Source: Fimenecus sp051881355
GTDB taxonomy: Bacteria; Bacillota; Clostridia; Oscillospirales; Acutalibacteraceae
DNA: 24,567 nucleotides
NCBI GenBank assembly: GCA_051881355.1
Contig: JBJEPS010000022.1
Location: 1 to 24,567, forward strand
Reading direction: 5' to 3'
Numbering within the stretch: position 1 is the first letter of the stretch; each line of letters opens with the position of its first letter. A model generated the notes under the pieces. It saw only the letters and a program-made list of their open reading frames with translations, was not told the DNA's origin and did not search any database. The position numbers and the translations under genes were made by a program. Shown piece after piece: positions 22,306 through 24,567 of this stretch.

Positions 22306-23712
22306 TTATGATTCCAACCCAAAATACTTCGCGGCGTTGTTATACGAAATATCGGCGACAACCTGCGACAGGAATTCTATATCGGCGGGGTATTTCCCCT
22401 CTTCGACAAAATCGCCGATAAGCTCGCACAAAATACGGCGGAAATACTCGTGGCGCGGATAGGAAAGGAAGGAGCGGGAATCCGTCACCATGCCGACGAA
22501 TTTGCCGAGCACCCCAAGGTTTGCGAGCGTTTTCATCTGCTCGCGCATACCGTCGTAGTTGTCGTTAAACCACCAAGCCGAGCCGAACTGGATTTTAGAC
22601 GGAATTTCGTCGCTTTGGAAATTACCGAGCATTGTGCCGAGCACATAATTGTCTTTCGGATTTAAGGTGAACAGCACGGTTTTCGGCAAATTGCCCTTGC
22701 TGTCGAGCGCATTCAACAGCCCCGAAAGCCCTTTGGCGATTTCGCGGTCATCAATCGAGTCAAAGCCCGTATCCGCGCCGAGGCGTGCAAACATACGGCT
22801 GTTGTTGTTGCGCATCGGTCCGATGTGCAGTTCCATTGCCCAACCGCGGCGCGCATATTCCGCACCCAAAAACAGCATCAGCGCGGTGCGGTATTTGTCG
22901 AGCTCGTCGGTGGTAAAGGCGCCGCCGAGCAAGCCTTTTTTGAAAATCTTTTCGATTTGCGCGTCCGTTGCGGGCGCATACGGTACATAGGTGAATGCGT
23001 GGTCGGACGCACAACAGCCGTTTTCCCCGAACCAATCCATGCGCTCTTTCAGCGCGTCTTTTAACTCACGGAAGGTGTGAATTTCACGCCCGACTGCCTT
23101 TTCCATTGCCGCCACCCACGGGATAAAGCTCGGCAATTCGATACCGAGCGCCTTGTCGGGGCGAAATGCGGGCAGTACGCGGCATTTGAAGTTCTTTTCT
23201 TTTTGCAAAAGCACATGGTATTCTAAGGTGTCGGCGGGGTCGTCGGTGGTGCAGACACACGCGACATTGGATTTTTCAATCAGTTCGCGCGGGGTAAAGC
23301 CGCCCGCCTTGATTTTTTCGTTGCATTTTTGGTAAATTTCATCGGCGGTTTTCTCCGAAAGCGGCGTTTCCACGCCGAAATACCGCTGTAATTCGAGGTG
23401 CGTCCAATGGTACATCGGGTTGCCGATGCAATACGGCAGGCACGAGGCAAACGCGCGGAATTTTTCTTTTCCCGACTTTTTGCCTGTGATATAGTCCTCG
23501 GGAACGCCGCAGGAGCGCATCACGCGCCATTTGTAATGGTCGCCCGACAGCCACAACTCGGCAATGTCGGTAGGCTGCTTGTTCTCGTAAATCTCCTTGG
23601 GCGACAGGTGGCAGTGCCAGTCGAAAATCGGCGTTTTTTCCGCGCCTTTTTTATAAATATCCTTTGCCGTTTTGGTTGTCAAAAGAAAATCTTTATCCAT
23701 AAATTTTTTCAT
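22306..23712 (-). CDS. uxaC: Glucuronate (uronate) isomerase
   Basis: UxaC converts D-glucuronate to D-fructuronate and D-galacturonate to D-tagaturonate, the entry step of hexuronate catabolism. The 468-residue length is normal. The N terminus has PIFDWHCHLSP (28-38) with metal-binding H33 and H35 of the amidohydrolase fold. LWLSGDHYKWRVMRSCGV (53-70) and GNPMYHWTHLELQRYFG are family hallmarks. GMVTDSRSFLSYPRHEYFRRILC lies near the C terminus. The ATG has an AAAGGACGG site about 10 bases upstream. Other hexuronate genes are not in the window, but a GH2 glycosidase lies upstream on the same strand. Confidence 0.96.
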   Translation of the reverse strand: MKKFMDKDFLLTTKTAKDIYKKGAEKTPIFDWHCHLSPKEIYENKQPTDIAELWLSGDHYKWRVMRSCGVPEDYITGKKSGKEKFRAFASCLPYCIGNPMYHWTHLELQRYFGVETPLSEKTADEIYQKCNEKIKAGGFTPRELIEKSNVACVCTTDDPADTLEYHVLLQKEKNFKCRVLPAFRPDKALGIELPSFIPWVAAMEKAVGREIHTFRELKDALKERMDWFGENGCCASDHAFTYVPYAPATDAQIEKIFKKGLLGGAFTTDELDKYRTALMLFLGAEYARRGWAMELHIGPMRNNNSRMFARLGADTGFDSIDDREIAKGLSGLLNALDSKGNLPKTVLFTLNPKDNYVLGTMLGNFQSDEIPSKIQFGSAWWFNDNYDGMREQMKTLANLGVLGKFVGMVTDSRSFLSYPRHEYFRRILCELIGDFVEEGKYPADIEFLSQVVADISYNNAAKYFGLES

Positions 23713-23751
23713 ATTTATCCGTCCTTTGCGCTGTAAAATTCAGATATAGAT

Positions 23752-23780
23752 ATTTTACCCTAAAAACAGGATACGGTCAA
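23752..23780 (-). promoter_or_regulatory. Predicted sigma-A promoter for uxaC
   Basis: On the minus strand TTGACC (23780-23775) and TAAAAT (23757-23752) are exactly 17 bases apart, 39 bases before the uxaC start. It begins one base after the terminator of the upstream gene. I see no clear operator in the short leader. Confidence 0.72.
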
Positions 23781-23781
23781 G

Positions 23782-23820
23782 AAAAAGCCTCCCGAACGCA
23801 GTAAATTCGGGAGACTTTTT
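23782..23820 (-). terminator. Rho-independent terminator after the GH2 glycosidase gene
   Basis: Read on the minus strand, 23820-23806 pairs with 23796-23782 over 15 positions with one G/U pair, with a 9-base loop and five T at the end. It lies 13 bases after the stop of the GH2 gene. The A/T ends make it potentially bidirectional. Confidence 0.9.
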
Positions 23821-23833
23821 CAATTTTTGTAAA

Positions 23834-24567
23834 TTACGGCTTTTGGATTTGGTTGAGTGCGGCATTTAAGCCTAAAAGTTGTTCTTTGGTGACTTCAATG
23901 CCTGCCGTGCCGAGGAGATTGGTCAAACGAATGACGGTAAAGCCGCCCATCATTTGCATCATACCCTCGTTCATCTCAAAGCCTGCCGCCATACCGCCTG
24001 CCGCGCTTTGCATTTGCGCCATCATACCGCCGAACAGTTGCGCACCTGCGGGGCAAGCGAGAATATCGCTCAATTTATCATTCAAGGAGAAATAGCCTTC
24101 GGGTGCGGTGATGTCAAACCAATTGAGAATTGCGCCCTTTTCTTTCAGGCGGTAGTCCTCGTTAAAGGTATCGACTTTGCGGATAAGGCTTTCATCTGTG
24201 CAATCACCTGCAACGGCGGTGAGCTTGGTTTCGCCGCTGTTGGGCACATCGAAATAGAAGAAATGCACATCGCTCGTCTGTTTACCTAAGCTCTTGCCGT
24301 TTGCGAACAGCTCCACCACGGGGAGATTGGAATAAACGGTCACTTTGGTGGTGTCCTCTACCCTGTCTACATAGCGTTTGCCGCAAATGTGCACGAACGG
24401 CTCATCAGAAAGCCATGCTTTGTAAGCGTAGAATGAATCCTTTTTGTATTTGCGGTCAAAGGTGACAAGACCTTTGTGGTTTTGTCCGTTTTCGCCGCCC
24501 TCGTTTCGTGCGTCCGCGCCGAAATCAAACATATTCCAAACGTGCGTAGCCCAAATATACTCTCTTG
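23834..24567 (-). CDS. Glycoside hydrolase family 2 enzyme, C-terminal part (partial)
   Basis: The frame runs off the right edge; 243 residues are visible, reading IWATHVWNMFDFGADARNEG and then GQNHKGLVTFDRKYKKDSFYAYKA. This is the end of the TIM barrel of GH2 beta-galactosidase-like enzymes. A beta-sandwich domain follows (VTVYSNLPVVELFANGKSLG). The last 86 residues are an unusual Met/Gly-rich helical tail ending LNAALNQIQKP. The catalytic glutamates lie outside the window. Many relatives are annotated beta-galactosidase; NHK (codons 24473-24481) lines up in context with the Asn-x-Lys motif of beta-glucuronidases, and uxaC follows, so a uronic-acid substrate is possible. No signal peptide can be judged. 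Confidence 0.85.
   Translation of the reverse strand, partial: REYIWATHVWNMFDFGADARNEGGENGQNHKGLVTFDRKYKKDSFYAYKAWLSDEPFVHICGKRYVDRVEDTTKVTVYSNLPVVELFANGKSLGKQTSDVHFFYFDVPNSGETKLTAVAGDCTDESLIRKVDTFNEDYRLKEKGAILNWFDITAPEGYFSLNDKLSDILACPAGAQLFGGMMAQMQSAAGGMAAGFEMNEGMMQMMGGFTVIRLTNLLGTAGIEVTKEQLLGLNAALNQIQKP

Noticed and set aside
1..24567. Prophage, IS element, CRISPR array, toxin-antitoxin or defence system
   Set aside because: No transposase, integrase, repeat-spacer pattern or recognisable defence proteins were found on either strand.

Overview
The window looks like the chromosome of an endospore-forming member of the Clostridia (Bacillota), probably an uncultured gut Oscillospirales/Ruminococcaceae-type organism. 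Signs of this are the sporulation genes gpr and spoIIP, the rpsT/gpr/spoIIP neighbourhood, SepF and DivIVA division proteins, a split transketolase, a miaB / YlbF-YmcA-type / mutS / mutL / miaA run resembling Bacillus gene order, strong purine-rich ribosome binding sites, and glycan-degradation genes at the right edge. The lineage is inferred from gene content; no rRNA is present.

Layout. (1) 1-2665, plus strand: the tail of a TetR-type regulator overlapping a cation-efflux (CDF) gene, then a long-form PRPP synthetase with its own promoter and a strong terminator. (2) 2734-5569: rpsT on the minus strand, diverging from gpr, spoIIP and a 63-residue membrane or secreted peptide gene. A sporulation-type promoter is suspected before gpr. 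The block ends at a bidirectional terminator with a 14-bp perfect stem. (3) 5589-21581, minus strand: fifteen tightly packed genes read from right to left: alpha/beta hydrolase, miaB, YlbF/YmcA-type protein, mutS, mutL, miaA, HlyD-like protein, yggS, sepF, divIVA, lspA, rluD, HAD phosphatase, and the two transketolase subunits. Many are linked by 1-23 bp overlaps or gaps under 65 bp, so one long or several nested transcripts are likely. (4) 21582-21837: the largest gene-free stretch (256 bp), a divergent control region with two sigma-A-type promoters and a 22-bp inverted repeat on the hydrolase promoter. (5) 21838-24567: a solitary SCP2-domain gene, a terminator, a dispersed-type palindromic repeat, uxaC on the minus strand with its own promoter, and the C-terminal part of a GH2 glycosidase.

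Most of the window is housekeeping: mismatch repair (mutS, mutL), tRNA A37 modification (miaA, miaB), rRNA pseudouridylation, septum and pole proteins (sepF, divIVA), lipoprotein maturation (lspA), pentose phosphate/PRPP supply, and sporulation. I see no phage, transposon, CRISPR array, tRNA or rRNA gene, and no obvious defence or biosynthetic island. The least explained items are the 63-residue gene behind spoIIP, the HlyD-like protein without a visible pump, the palindromic operator candidate, the duplicated cytoplasmic domain of the CDF protein, the Met/Gly-rich tail of the GH2 enzyme and the palindromic repeat near 22.27 kb.
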